From the NCBI RefSeq assembly GCF_000378945.1, contig NZ_KB900539.1:3608122-3672121 (forward strand): a DNA stretch of 64,000 nt, given 5' to 3'. Numbering within the stretch: the stretch's first letter is position 1; each line of letters begins with the position of its first letter. A program made the position numbers and the translations under genes. Of the stretch, positions 1-8,515 are shown piece by piece. The stretch is from Methyloversatilis universalis EHg5 (GTDB lineage: Bacteria; Pseudomonadota; Gammaproteobacteria; Burkholderiales; Rhodocyclaceae). The notes beneath the pieces were generated by a model, which worked only from the letters and a program-made list of their open reading frames with translations, made no database searches and was not told where the DNA came from.

Positions 1-824
1 CAGCGCGCGAACATTTCCTTGCCGACACCGGTTTCGCCCAGCAGCAGCACGGTGATCGGGTTGTCCGCCGCCTTCTGCACCAGGTCGAAGGCGGCGCGGA
101 AGCCCTGCGACGCGCCGATCAGATTGCCGCGGCCGCGCTGTTCGCCGAGCGAGGCGCGCAGCTGCGACACCTGTTCCTGCAGCGCCATCAGTTCGCCGAC
201 GATGTTCTCCGGCTCGAAATAGCGGATGTGCGCCTCCGCGCCCTCGCCTTCCCACTCGTCCGCCACCTTGCCCTCGATCACGCAGCAGGGATCGCCGCGG
301 CTCACGCACTGGGTTTCGCGGAACACCACGAAGCGGTTCATGAACTGGGTGACGTAGCCGGAGGCGTAGCCGATCATGGTCCAGCAGGCCGGCCCGTCGC
401 CGAGGCCGAAATCCTGTAGCTGGGCTTCCGCCTCCCACGAGTTGTCCCAGCGGAAAGTGCCGTGGAAATGGCCGCGCTTCAGATCCAGTTCGGAATGCAG
501 CGTGCTCGCCCGCACCAGCCCCTCCAGCCGGTGCAGCTGCGGGCCGAGCAGGAACACGTCTTCCAGCGCGCCGTCGCCGACCAGGCGCTTGGCCAGTTCG
601 GCGTCCTGCTGGCCGGACACGAAGCCCATGCGCACCAGCAGCGCGCGGGCGCGCTCCTGCCCCAGTGAATTCAGCAGCTCGCGGCGCAGCGCGCCGAGCG
701 CCCGCGCATGCAACAGCAGCATGCGGTTTTCCTGCAGCCAGATCCGCCCTTCTTCGGTGCAGAAACGCAGGTGATTGCGCAGCGCAAAGCGGTCCAGCAG
801 ATCCTGCTCATTGTTGTTGTGCAT
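1..824 (-). CDS. XylR/DmpR-type sigma-54-dependent activator (3' end beyond window)
   Basis: Partial gene; the first 274 codons are present and the frame runs off the left edge. The protein begins MHNNNEQDLLDRF and the ATG follows a GAGGA ribosome site. The N-terminal part matches the XylR_N effector-binding domain of aromatic-responsive activators. It is followed by a V4R-type segment (FRWDNSWEAEAQ, then an aromatic stretch and cysteines in CVSRGDPCC). The Walker A loop GETGVGKE of the AAA+ sigma-54 interaction domain sits right at the window edge, so GAFTGA and the Fis-type helix-turn-helix are not visible. It diverges from the Rieske oxygenase starting at 1040, the likely target or one of them. 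It resembles the second activator at 12092-13819 in architecture. The effector cannot be read from sequence; an aromatic compound is the family expectation. Confidence 0.9.
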   Translation of the reverse strand, partial: MHNNNEQDLLDRFALRNHLRFCTEEGRIWLQENRMLLLHARALGALRRELLNSLGQERARALLVRMGFVSGQQDAELAKRLVGDGALEDVFLLGPQLHRLEGLVRASTLHSELDLKRGHFHGTFRWDNSWEAEAQLQDFGLGDGPACWTMIGYASGYVTQFMNRFVVFRETQCVSRGDPCCVIEGKVADEWEGEGAEAHIRYFEPENIVGELMALQEQVSQLRASLGEQRGRGNLIGASQGFRAAFDLVQKAADNPITVLLLGETGVGKEMFAR

Positions 825-922
825 GCAAGCTCCTCGCGGGTGTCGTCGCGCGCCCTGCTCCTCGCCGGCCACCTTAGCCTGCGCCGCAAGCGCCTGTCCA
901 ATACCCGGCGCCGCACCGCCGC

Positions 923-937
923 ATACCGTGACGGTAT
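923..937. promoter_or_regulatory. CatM/BenM-type LysR operator dyad, ATAC-N7-GTAT
   Basis: GCATACCGTGACGGTATGC (921-939) is a perfect 9-bp inverted repeat around one central base. It contains ATAC-N7-GTAT, the recognition dyad known for the CatM/BenM branch of LysR regulators. It lies 103 bp upstream of the Rieske oxygenase start, where such a site usually sits. The LysR gene at 4903 is the obvious candidate binder. A second exact ATAC-N7-GTAT is at 12028. Confidence 0.65.
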
Positions 938-1039
938 GCCGCCCTCCCTGCGGGAGGGTGCGCACGCCGCGCGCCGGCCTCACCGTGTGCAGGCGCCGCA
1001 TGACGGCGGCCGATCCGACAACGACACGAGGAGACACCG

Positions 1040-2110
1040 ATGTTCCTGAAGAACTGCTGGTACTGCGCCGGCTGGGACCACGAACTGAGCCAGGGCCGCG
1101 ACGCGCTGCTCACCCGCCGCATCGCCGGCGAATCGCTGGTGCTGTACCGGCGGCCGGACGGCGGCGTGGTGGCGATGGAAGACCGCTGCTGTCATCGCCA
1201 GGCACCGCTGTCGCTGGGCCGCAAGGAAGGCGACGCGCTGCGCTGCATGTACCACGGCTGGAAGTTCGGCCCGCACGGCCGCTGCATCGAAATCCCCGGC
1301 CAGGCGCAGATCCCCGAGCGCGCCTGCGTGCGCACCTTCCCGGTGGTCGAGCGCGACAACTGGATCTGGGTGTGGATGGGCGATCCCGCGAAGGCGGACC
1401 CGGCGCTGATCTGCAAGGCGGTCGGCCCCGGCCACCCGGACTGGAACATCCGCACCTCCAAAGTCCGCGTGAACACCAACTACCGGCTGGAACTGGCCAA
1501 TCTGTCCGACCTCACCCACATTTCCTGGGTGCATGACCAGACCTTCGGCGGCACCACGGTCTATGCCAGCACGCGGCCGAAACACACGCTGAAGGCCCGC
1601 GGCATGGACACCGAAATCTGGCTGCGCGGCGTGCCGGCACCGCGCTTCGCGCAGCACCTGTTCCCGCCCGACATGGTGTTCGACCTCTACTTCCTGTCGC
1701 AGATGAGCTTCCCCTGCAACTTCATCCTGCACTTCCAGGTGTATGCCGCCGGCACGGCGACCGAAGGGCCGTCGAACGGGCAGCTCATGCTGGATACCTT
1801 CTCCAGCCAGGCAATCACGCCCTGCGACGCCGACGCGGTCGATTACTACTACTCCTGGGGTGCCAGCAAGGCGACCGACGCGCCGGGCCTGGGCGAGCTG
1901 CTGTACGAGGCGATCAACGCCGCCTTCCTCGAAGACAAGCGCATCCTCGAAGGCCAGCACCAGCGCATGAAGGAGAAGCCCGACTTCCGCACCGTGGACT
2001 ACGCCCACGACGCCGGTCCGGGCAAGCTGCTGTGGCTGCTCGACAAGCTGCTGAAGGAAGAGGCAGCGGAACCGGCACCCACGGTCAGCGCCTGCGCCGC
2101 GACCGCCTGA
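1040..2110 (+). CDS. Rieske non-haem iron aromatic oxygenase, large subunit
   Basis: 356 aa, the size of a VanA/phthalate-dioxygenase-type alpha subunit. The Rieske 2Fe-2S ligands are visible as Cys50-x-His52 and Cys69-x2-His72 (CMYHGWKF). The mononuclear iron site follows as Asn154-x2-Asp157-x2-His160-x4-His165. ATG follows GAGGAGACACCG. The family oxygenates or O-demethylates aromatic rings using electrons from a reductase such as the VanB-like protein encoded at 5828-6802. There is no beta subunit nearby, which fits the single-subunit VanA class. It diverges from a XylR-type activator and has a LysR-type dyad upstream. The substrate is unknown. It is only distantly similar to the second oxygenase at 14056. 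Confidence 0.9.
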   Translation: MFLKNCWYCAGWDHELSQGRDALLTRRIAGESLVLYRRPDGGVVAMEDRCCHRQAPLSLGRKEGDALRCMYHGWKFGPHGRCIEIPGQAQIPERACVRTFPVVERDNWIWVWMGDPAKADPALICKAVGPGHPDWNIRTSKVRVNTNYRLELANLSDLTHISWVHDQTFGGTTVYASTRPKHTLKARGMDTEIWLRGVPAPRFAQHLFPPDMVFDLYFLSQMSFPCNFILHFQVYAAGTATEGPSNGQLMLDTFSSQAITPCDADAVDYYYSWGASKATDAPGLGELLYEAINAAFLEDKRILEGQHQRMKEKPDFRTVDYAHDAGPGKLLWLLDKLLKEEAAEPAPTVSACAATA

Positions 2111-2124
2111 AGCCGCACCCGCCC

Positions 2125-2172
2125 GCTCAGGGGTCCGCTCAGGGGCTCACTCAGGGGCCCGTTCAGGGAATC
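2125..2172. repeat. Four tandem imperfect 12-bp repeats between convergent genes
   Basis: Four consecutive units (GCTCAGGGGTCC, GCTCAGGGGCTC, ACTCAGGGGCCC, GTTCAGGGAATC) fill the gap between the oxygenase stop and the LuxR-type gene. The last unit contains the stop codon of the leftward gene. Each unit carries TCAGGG, so readthrough on the minus strand would give PLSG/PLSE repeats. No terminator hairpin with a T-tract is visible here. Confidence 0.7.
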
Positions 2173-4823
2173 AGGCCGCGCTGGCGGGCGGCGCGCACCG
2201 CCAGCGGCCGGCGGCGCACGCCCAGCTTTTCGAAGATGCGCTTCCAGTACCACTTCACCGTGGTGTCGGCGAGGCCCAGCCGGGCGGCGATTTCGGCGGT
2301 CTGCAGATTGGCCGCGGTGAGGCCGAGGATGTCCAGTTCGCGCGCCGACAGGCTGCGTGGGTCGTCCGGTGCGGCGGGCGCGGGCGGCAGTGCCGCCGCG
2401 CCGCCTTCGAACGCACCCAGCAGCGCCGCGCACAGCGGATCGCCCGGCTGTTCCGCCAGCAGCGCGCGGATGTCCTCGCCCTCGTCGACGAAGCTGCGCA
2501 CGAAGTCCGCCCCGGCCCGCCAGCGCAAGGCATCGGCCAGCGCACGGCGGGCGGTGGCCTGATCGCCGCTGCGCCGGGCCAGTGCCGCGCGCAGCAGAGA
2601 CAGCCGCAGCGCAGGCGCCAGACACTGGCGATCGGCCAGCCAGTGCACCCAGCGCCGCAGCCGGCCCAGCGCCTCGGCATGCGCACCCTGCTCGAAATCG
2701 ATGCGCGCCCGCGCCATCGTCAGTGCGACTTCGGCGCTGCCGCAGAACAGGTCTGCCGCCGGCGGCAGGCCGGCCGGCGCACGGCCTTCCAGCTCACGCG
2801 CGGCCGCCCTGGGCTGACCGTCGAGCAGCAGCAGGCGCACCCGCTCCGCCTGCATGTGCGCGCGCAGCCGCGGCAGCCGGTATTCGTCGGCCAGCCGCAG
2901 TCCGCGGTCCAGTGCCAGATGGGCGGCGTCGGTCTGCCGCCGCGCGCGCGCCAGCCGCGCCGCGGTCAGGTGGCGGGCGATGACCGAATCGACCAGCCCG
3001 AATTCGGTGGATGCGCCGTGCGCGGCGGCGCACTGCGCCAGCAGCGCGTCGGCTTCGTCCAGCCGGTTGCCTTCGCAGGCCAGCGCCGCCAGCTGGGCGG
3101 CCGGCATGGCGGCCAGCAGCGAGCCTTCGCCGTGGATGCGCACCGCGGCTCGCATGCCCTCTTCGAACGCCGCGCGGGCCAGCGCAAGCTCGCCGCGCAG
3201 CGCGTGGGTGCTGCCGATGACGGTTTCGCTGAACACCATGCCGTACAGCGCACCGGCTTCGCTGAAGCGCTGCCTGAAGGTGGCGGCGCGCGCCGCGGTC
3301 AGGGCGCAGCGGTGGCTTTCACGTTCGCACATCATCTGCGCCACCGCGACCGAACCGCTCATGAAATCGGCCCCGCCACCGTGCGCGGCCTGCCAGGCCT
3401 CGCCGGCGTTCAGCGCACCGTCGACATCGTCGGTGAATACCTGAAGCATGAAGCGGCGGTGCGCCAGCCGCGGCTGCAGCGCGGGCGCGTCGGCATGTGC
3501 CGCCACCGCGTCGAGCGCGCGGCGCGCGTCGTCGAAGCGCCAGCGTATCGTGTGTTCCCACGCCAGTTCGAGCTGCAGCCGCGGCTGCGCCTCGGCCACC
3601 TCGGGTGGCAGCCGCGCGGCCAGCGCACGCAGCGTGGCGGTGCGGCCGCTGACGAACAGCGGCGTGCTGAGCGCATCGACCAGCGCGCCGGCGCGCGCCA
3701 TGTCGCCCGCGGCCAGCGCGTGCTCGACCGCTGCCTCGGTCTGACCGTGGGCCGCCAGCCAGTCGCAGGCGCGCCGGTGCAGCTGCGGCACCCGCTCGGG
3801 CCGGGTGCGCTGCAGCCGCTGCCGCAGCAGATCGGCGAACAGCCGGTGGTAGCGGTAGCCGTGGCGCTCGCGGTCCAGCGACAGGATGAACAGGTCGCGC
3901 CGCTCGGCTTCGGCGATCAGCGCGCGGCTGCCGCCGGCGTCGAACAGCGCGTCGCACAGCGCATGATCGAAGCGTTCGAGTATCGAGGTGGCCAGCAGGA
4001 ATTCGCACAGCGCCGGCGGCTGGCGGCTGAACACCTCCTCCATCAGGAAGTCGGCCACGTCGCGGTCGGCGCCGGAGAATTGCTGCAGGAAGGCGTCGAC
4101 ATCGCCGGCGCCGCCGAGCGCGATCGCGGCCAGCTGCAGGCTGGCGGCCCAGCCTTCGGTGCGCGCCAGCAGCCGTTCGATCTGGTCGCCGGTGAGCGGC
4201 GGTGCGCCCGCGCCCTGCATGAAGCCCGCGGCTTCAGCCCGGGTGAACGCGAGCGCGGCGGCGTCGATGTCCGTCACGTCGCCGGCCGCCCGCAGCCGGG
4301 CCAGCGACAGCGCGGGCACGCCGCGCGAGGCGATCACCCAGCGCACCGGGTCGAGCGGTGCGCGCAGCAGGGTCGCCAGCAGTTCGAGCACGGCGGCATC
4401 GTCGATCTGGTGCAGGTCGTCGATCACCAGCAGCAGCGGAGCGTCGACCGCGGCCAGTGCGGACAGCAGCGCCTGGGTCAGCGCCGCGGCGGACGGCGCC
4501 TCGCCCTGCTCGGCGCCACTGGCGATCAGGCGCTGCGCCTCGGCCGCGGGCCGGGCGCCCGCCTCCTGCATCGCCGCCAGCAGATGGGCGCAGAAGCGCA
4601 CCGCGTCGCGGTCCTGCGCATCGGCGGTGAGCCAGCCGGCGGCGCCCCCCTGCGCCCGGTGCCCGGCATACAGCTGGGCGGCAAGACTGGTCTTGCCATA
4701 GCCGGCCGGTGCGGCGAGCAGCAGCACCCGGGCCGGCGCGTCGGGCATCAGGCGCGGCCGCTTCAGCAGCGGCCGGCGTGCAAGCGGCGGGTGCAGCTTG
4801 GTGCGCAGCAGTTCCATCGTCAT
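2163..4823 (-). CDS. MalT-like LuxR-family (LAL) ATP-dependent transcriptional regulator
   Basis: 886 aa, the usual size of large LuxR/MalT STAND regulators. The N-terminus MELLRTKLHPP is typical. A P-loop AAPAGYGKTSLA lies near residue 40 and a Walker B LLLVIDDLHQID near residue 130. The middle is an alanine/leucine-rich helical region expected to be TPR-like. The C-terminal 60 residues are a LuxR helix-turn-helix (LSARELDILGLTAANLQ, then IAARLGLADTTVKWYWKRIF). Such proteins are signal-gated activators. The gene is convergent with the oxygenase at 1040 and divergent from the LysR gene at 4903. A role in the aromatic cluster is inferred only from position. Confidence 0.88.
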   Translation of the reverse strand: MTMELLRTKLHPPLARRPLLKRPRLMPDAPARVLLLAAPAGYGKTSLAAQLYAGHRAQGGAAGWLTADAQDRDAVRFCAHLLAAMQEAGARPAAEAQRLIASGAEQGEAPSAAALTQALLSALAAVDAPLLLVIDDLHQIDDAAVLELLATLLRAPLDPVRWVIASRGVPALSLARLRAAGDVTDIDAAALAFTRAEAAGFMQGAGAPPLTGDQIERLLARTEGWAASLQLAAIALGGAGDVDAFLQQFSGADRDVADFLMEEVFSRQPPALCEFLLATSILERFDHALCDALFDAGGSRALIAEAERRDLFILSLDRERHGYRYHRLFADLLRQRLQRTRPERVPQLHRRACDWLAAHGQTEAAVEHALAAGDMARAGALVDALSTPLFVSGRTATLRALAARLPPEVAEAQPRLQLELAWEHTIRWRFDDARRALDAVAAHADAPALQPRLAHRRFMLQVFTDDVDGALNAGEAWQAAHGGGADFMSGSVAVAQMMCERESHRCALTAARAATFRQRFSEAGALYGMVFSETVIGSTHALRGELALARAAFEEGMRAAVRIHGEGSLLAAMPAAQLAALACEGNRLDEADALLAQCAAAHGASTEFGLVDSVIARHLTAARLARARRQTDAAHLALDRGLRLADEYRLPRLRAHMQAERVRLLLLDGQPRAAARELEGRAPAGLPPAADLFCGSAEVALTMARARIDFEQGAHAEALGRLRRWVHWLADRQCLAPALRLSLLRAALARRSGDQATARRALADALRWRAGADFVRSFVDEGEDIRALLAEQPGDPLCAALLGAFEGGAAALPPAPAAPDDPRSLSARELDILGLTAANLQTAEIAARLGLADTTVKWYWKRIFEKLGVRRRPLAVRAARQRGLIP

Positions 4824-4902
4824 GCGTGCAGTCCGGTCACGGCCGTCGGTGCGGCGTTAGAATCCGGCCCTCCTGCGCAGCGCGCTCCGGGCCGTCGATA
4901 CC

Positions 4903-5817
4903 GTGGATCTGAGACATCTCAAGTACTTCATCGCCGTCGCCGAGGAACAGAACATCGGCCGCGCGGCGGCACGGCTGAACATATCGCAACCGCCGCTGAC
5001 GCGGCAGATCCAGCAGCTCGAGGAAGAGCTGGGCGTGCGCCTGTTCAACCGCACGCCGCGCGGCATGGAGCTGACCCAGACCGGCGAGGTGCTGCTGCAC
5101 GAGGCGCGCAACATCCGCTCGCTGGTCGAGCAGGCGACCGAACGCACGCAGCGCGCCGGCCAAGGCAAGCTGGGCCGGCTGGACGTGGCCATCTTCGGCT
5201 CCGCCATCCTCGATTCGATCCCCAAGCTGCTGCTCGCCTTCCGCCGCAAGTATCCGGAAGTGAACATCGTGCTGCACACGATGACCAAGAGCGAACAGAT
5301 CGAAGCGCTGCGCCAGCGCCGCATCACGGTGGGCTTCAACCGCATGCTGGCGCCGCTGCCCGACCTGTCGACCACGCTGGTGGCGACCGAAAAGCTGCTG
5401 CTGGCGATCAACGAGGGGCACGAACTGGCGGCGCAGGACACGGTGCCGCTGAACGTGCTGGCGAAATTTCCGCTGGTGCTGTTCCCGACCGGGCAGCGGC
5501 CCAACTTCGTCGACAAGGTGCTGGGCCTGTGCCGCGACATGGGTTTCGTGCCGGAAATTTCGCAGGAGGTGGGTGACGCGGTGACCGGCGTGGCGCTGGT
5601 GGCGTCGGGCTTCGGCATCAGCCTGGTGCCGGAATCGGTCACCAGCCTGAAGATTCCGGGTGTCATCTACCGCCCGCTGCGCAACCCGCCGGCCCAGGCG
5701 GCGGTGGACCTGAGCTGCCTCTACCGCTCGGACGACGAATCGCCCATCCTGTCCGCCTTCCTGGAAACCGTGCGCGAGTTCCGCGAAGAGCACGCGAAGC
5801 GCGCCAGCGCGGGCTGA
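4903..5817 (+). CDS. LysR-family regulator of the CatM/BenM/TfdR branch
   Basis: 304 aa with a GTG start giving MDLRHLKYFIAVAEEQNIGR. The winged helix-turn-helix occupies residues 1-60 (AAARLNISQPPLTRQIQQLE) and the rest is the inducer-binding domain. The first residues and the SQPPLTRQIQ recognition helix are typical of the catechol/benzoate-pathway LysR branch, whose members recognise ATAC-N7-GTAT. Exact copies of that dyad occur upstream of the oxygenase at 1040 and upstream of the leftward catabolic operon (12028), so this protein is the prime candidate regulator of both. It is convergent with the operon end at 5828. The inducer is unknown; cis,cis-muconate is the classical one, but no ortho-pathway genes are here. 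Confidence 0.9.
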   Translation: MDLRHLKYFIAVAEEQNIGRAAARLNISQPPLTRQIQQLEEELGVRLFNRTPRGMELTQTGEVLLHEARNIRSLVEQATERTQRAGQGKLGRLDVAIFGSAILDSIPKLLLAFRRKYPEVNIVLHTMTKSEQIEALRQRRITVGFNRMLAPLPDLSTTLVATEKLLLAINEGHELAAQDTVPLNVLAKFPLVLFPTGQRPNFVDKVLGLCRDMGFVPEISQEVGDAVTGVALVASGFGISLVPESVTSLKIPGVIYRPLRNPPAQAAVDLSCLYRSDDESPILSAFLETVREFREEHAKRASAG

Positions 5818-5827
5818 GCGCCCGGGC

Positions 5828-6802
5828 CTACAGATCCAGCACCAGGCGCGGCGAGCGCGCGCGCGAACAGCAGGGCAGGAACTGGTCGTTCTTCGCCTTC
5901 TCGGCGTCGGTCAGATAGGCGTCGCGGTGGTCCGGCGTGCCGTCGATCACCCGGGTCAGGCAGGTGCCGCACACGCCCTGTTCGCACGAGTAAGGCAGTT
6001 CGATGCCGGCATCGGCCAGCGCCAGCAGCACGCTGCGGTCGGCCGCCACCGGAATGACCCGCCCGCTGCTGGCGATCTGCACCTCGAACGCAGCCGACGT
6101 GGCATTCGCATCGACCGGCGCCGAGAAGTATTCGAAGTGGATGTTGCCCTCCGCCCAGCCCAGCCGCTTCGCGGTCGAGGTGACGGCATCGAGAAAGCCG
6201 CCGGGGCCGCACACGTACAGATGCGTGCCGGCGTCCGGCGTCGCGAGCAGTGCCGCCAGGTCGGCTTTCTGTTCCGCCGGTCCATCGTCGAAGTGGAAGC
6301 GCACGCGGTCGGCGAAGGCACTGTCCTGGATCCGCCCGAAGAACGCGGTACGGTCCTTCGAGCGGGTGCAGTAGTGCATTTCGAAATCCGCGCCGGTCGA
6401 GGACAGGCGCTCCGCCATGCAGAGGATGGGGGTCACCCCGATGCCTCCTGCCAGCAGCAGGCTGCGACCGGCCTCGTGAGCCAGCGCAAAGTGATTCTTC
6501 GGCGCGCTGATGTTGATCAGCGCACCTTCGGCGACGTCGACATGCATGCCGACCGAGCCGCCGCGCGACTTCGGATCGCGCAGCACGCCGATCAGGTAGC
6601 GATGACTTTCCGCCGGGTCGTTGCACAGCGAGTACTGGCGCACCAGACCCGGCTTCACTTCGACATCGACATGGGCACCGGCGGCAAATGGCGGCAGTGC
6701 GCCGCCGTTCGCCGCGACCAGTTCGAAGGTGCAGATGTCCAGTGCGTCGACCGTCTTGCGGGCGACCCGCACCGGAAACAGGGTGGAGGTGGCTGTGTTC
6801 AT
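5828..6802 (-). CDS. Oxygenase reductase, VanB/phthalate-dioxygenase-reductase type
   Basis: 324 aa with the three-module order of class IA reductases. A flavin-binding barrel comes first (RQYSLCND near residue 55), then an NAD-binding domain (GGIGVTPILCM). A C-terminal plant-type 2Fe-2S domain has Cys-x4-Cys-x2-Cys (CEQGVCGTC) and a fourth Cys near the end (FLPCC). It passes electrons from NADH to a Rieske oxygenase. It is the last gene of the leftward operon, away from both oxygenase genes at 1040 and 14056, so it may serve either or both. It begins 51 bp after the GlcG-like gene. Substrate specificity cannot be told from the reductase. Confidence 0.9.
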   Translation of the reverse strand: MNTATSTLFPVRVARKTVDALDICTFELVAANGGALPPFAAGAHVDVEVKPGLVRQYSLCNDPAESHRYLIGVLRDPKSRGGSVGMHVDVAEGALINISAPKNHFALAHEAGRSLLLAGGIGVTPILCMAERLSSTGADFEMHYCTRSKDRTAFFGRIQDSAFADRVRFHFDDGPAEQKADLAALLATPDAGTHLYVCGPGGFLDAVTSTAKRLGWAEGNIHFEYFSAPVDANATSAAFEVQIASSGRVIPVAADRSVLLALADAGIELPYSCEQGVCGTCLTRVIDGTPDHRDAYLTDAEKAKNDQFLPCCSRARSPRLVLDL

Positions 6803-6853
6803 GACTTCAGTCCTTCATGCTGCGCCCGCCGGCCTTGCGGCGGGTATGGAAAT

Positions 6854-7300
6854 TCATGCGTCCGGCGCATGCAGCGCATCCAGCGCCGCCTGCGCGCAGG
6901 CTTCGTCCTGCGCCTCGCTGCCGCCGGACACGCCGATGCCGCCGATGCACGCATCGCCGTCGTGTATCGGCAGGCCGCCGCCCAGCACCACCAGGCGCGG
7001 TCGGGCGGACAGACCGATCTTCAGGTGCTCGGCGTCGCCGAACACCTGCATCCACTGTGCGGTCGGAAAACCGAAACTGGCCGCGGTATAGGCCTTGTCG
7101 ACCGCGAGGTCGGCCGAATGCAGGAAGGCGCCGGGCATGTGCAGGAAGGCCAGCGTATTGCCGCTGCGGTCGACCAGCGCGGCGTCCACCCGTATGCCCA
7201 GCGATTCGGCCTTCTCGATCGCCGCGGCCACCGCGCGCTGTGCGGCGCGCCAGCCCAGGCTGGGCAGGTCGATGCGGCCGCTCACCGCCGCGGCCTTCAT
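6854..7300 (-). CDS. GlcG/HbpS-family (DUF336) protein
   Basis: 148 aa, matching the single-domain GlcG/HbpS fold. The conserved features are VDRSGNTLAFLHMPGA, the glycine-rich LVVLGGGLPI, and GGIGVSGGSEAQDEACA near the C-terminus. No signal peptide is seen, so it is cytoplasmic. Family members bind haem or small metabolites, and some sit in aromatic or glycolate catabolic operons with unclear roles. Its start overlaps the stop of the upstream tautomerase gene (ATGA), so the two are translationally coupled. A structural or accessory role in the pathway is inference. Confidence 0.82.
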   Translation of the reverse strand: MKAAAVSGRIDLPSLGWRAAQRAVAAAIEKAESLGIRVDAALVDRSGNTLAFLHMPGAFLHSADLAVDKAYTAASFGFPTAQWMQVFGDAEHLKIGLSARPRLVVLGGGLPIHDGDACIGGIGVSGGSEAQDEACAQAALDALHAPDA

Positions 7301-7725
7301 GCCGGCTTCGCGGCCGCGGCGGCGCGTGCCTCGATCTCGCTGCGACGCAGTGCGCTGGCCGGCTGACCGGCGATGCCCCAGTCCTCCGGATCGACCTGTC
7401 GACAGCAGCCGCGCACCAGTTCGCGGCGCACGCCCAGCACCTCGACCAGCAGGTCGGTGAAGGCAGCCAGCAGGCGCTGGCGCTGCTCTGCCGGCCGGCC
7501 AGCGAGCACGATGAAATCGAAGAAGGGCGCGTGCTGACCGCTGGCGCTCACCAGTTCGCCGGCGACCGCGAACTGTTCCGGATCGTGCGGCGTGATGAAG
7601 GCACGCACGCGATCGATCGGCGAAGCCAGCACCTCGGCATACAGCGCCGAGGCGCGCTTGAGCAGGCGCTCGTCCTGCTCCGGCGTGCTGCTGCCGGCCA
7701 CCAGATGAAAATTGACGATGGGCAT
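7297..7725 (-). CDS. Tautomerase-superfamily protein
   Basis: 142 aa starting MPIVNFHLVAG. Removal of Met exposes Pro-2, the catalytic base of 4-oxalocrotonate tautomerase relatives. The length is that of a double-unit member (cis-CaaD/MSAD size) rather than the 62-residue 4-OT. In meta-cleavage pathways a tautomerase interconverts enol and keto forms of the 2-hydroxymuconate intermediate. The operon lacks the dehydrogenase that makes 4-oxalocrotonate, so the actual substrate is open. It lies 14 bp after the SDR-like gene and overlaps the next gene by 4 bp. Confidence 0.75.
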   Translation of the reverse strand: MPIVNFHLVAGSSTPEQDERLLKRASALYAEVLASPIDRVRAFITPHDPEQFAVAGELVSASGQHAPFFDFIVLAGRPAEQRQRLLAAFTDLLVEVLGVRRELVRGCCRQVDPEDWGIAGQPASALRRSEIEARAAAAAKPA

Positions 7726-7739
7726 GGCGTGACTCGTAT

Positions 7740-8510
7740 TCAGGGCAGGCCGCGGCGGCGGCCGGAATCCAGCATCAACGTGGCGCCGGTCATGGCGTCG
7801 GCTTCGGGCGCCAGCAGCGTGCTCACCGCCCAGGCGACCTGGGCCGGCGTGGTGAAGGCGCGGATCGATGATTCGGCGCGCATGTCGTCGAGCACCGTGT
7901 CGACCGTGACGCCGCGCATCGCCGCCCGGTCGGCGGCCACCCGGTGCAGGCGCGCGGTGTCGGCCGGGCCGGGCGCGATCAGGTGGGCGGTGATGCCGCG
8001 TTCGCCATAGGCCAGGCTCAGCTGGCGCACCGCATTGACCAGCGCCGCGTTGGCGATGCCGGCGGAGGCGGCGTAGGCGGTCGGCTCGAAGCCGTAGTGG
8101 CCGCCGATGGCGATCAGGCGCGAACCGGCGACCAGACGCTCGTCGACCGCACGCACCAGACGCAGCAGACCGCCGACCTTGATGTTCACCGCATCGACCA
8201 GAGCCGCGGTCGGCGCGTTCAGAATGCCGCCGGCCACGGCGACGCCCGGGCCATGCACCACCGCGCGCACCGGCCGGTCCACGCTCGCGGTCAGCGCGGC
8301 GATGGCGCTGTCGTCACCGATGTCGGCGACACAGGCGCGCACGCCCGCGCCCACGCCCGCAAACTCACTGCACAGCGCGTCGAGTGAGCCGGCGCTGCGC
8401 GCCACCGCGACGACGCCGAGTCCGGCCTGCAGCAGCCGGCCGACGATGGCTTGACCGAAGTCGCCGGTGGCACCGACGACCACCGCCAGTTCTGCCTGCT
8501 TCCCGTCCAT
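7740..8510 (-). CDS. Short-chain dehydrogenase-like protein lacking the catalytic lysine
   Basis: 256 aa from the start MDGKQAELAVVVGATGDFG, chosen because it lies 5 bp after the dioxygenase stop; the frame remains open further upstream. The Rossmann motif GATGDFGQAIVG and the C-terminal DSGRRR are SDR-like. In the active-site region the sequence reads TAYAASAGIA, so the YxxxK lysine is alanine, and the usual catalytic serine is not evident (IAIGGHYG). It may be a poor or altered dehydrogenase, or a non-redox enzyme on the same fold. Position directly after the extradiol dioxygenase implies it acts in the same pathway. Confidence 0.8.
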   Translation of the reverse strand: MDGKQAELAVVVGATGDFGQAIVGRLLQAGLGVVAVARSAGSLDALCSEFAGVGAGVRACVADIGDDSAIAALTASVDRPVRAVVHGPGVAVAGGILNAPTAALVDAVNIKVGGLLRLVRAVDERLVAGSRLIAIGGHYGFEPTAYAASAGIANAALVNAVRQLSLAYGERGITAHLIAPGPADTARLHRVAADRAAMRGVTVDTVLDDMRAESSIRAFTTPAQVAWAVSTLLAPEADAMTGATLMLDSGRRRGLP

Positions 8511-8515
8511 CGCGA

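Noticed and set aside
2125-2172. Short tandem repeats as a possible CRISPR remnant
   Set aside because: Units are 12 bp with no spacers and no cas genes are present.
2643-5576. 977-codon open frame on the plus strand over the LuxR-type gene
   Set aside because: It is the antisense shadow of a high-GC gene: Arg/Gln/His-rich, with no recognisable domain. The minus-strand frame has full LuxR/MalT motifs.
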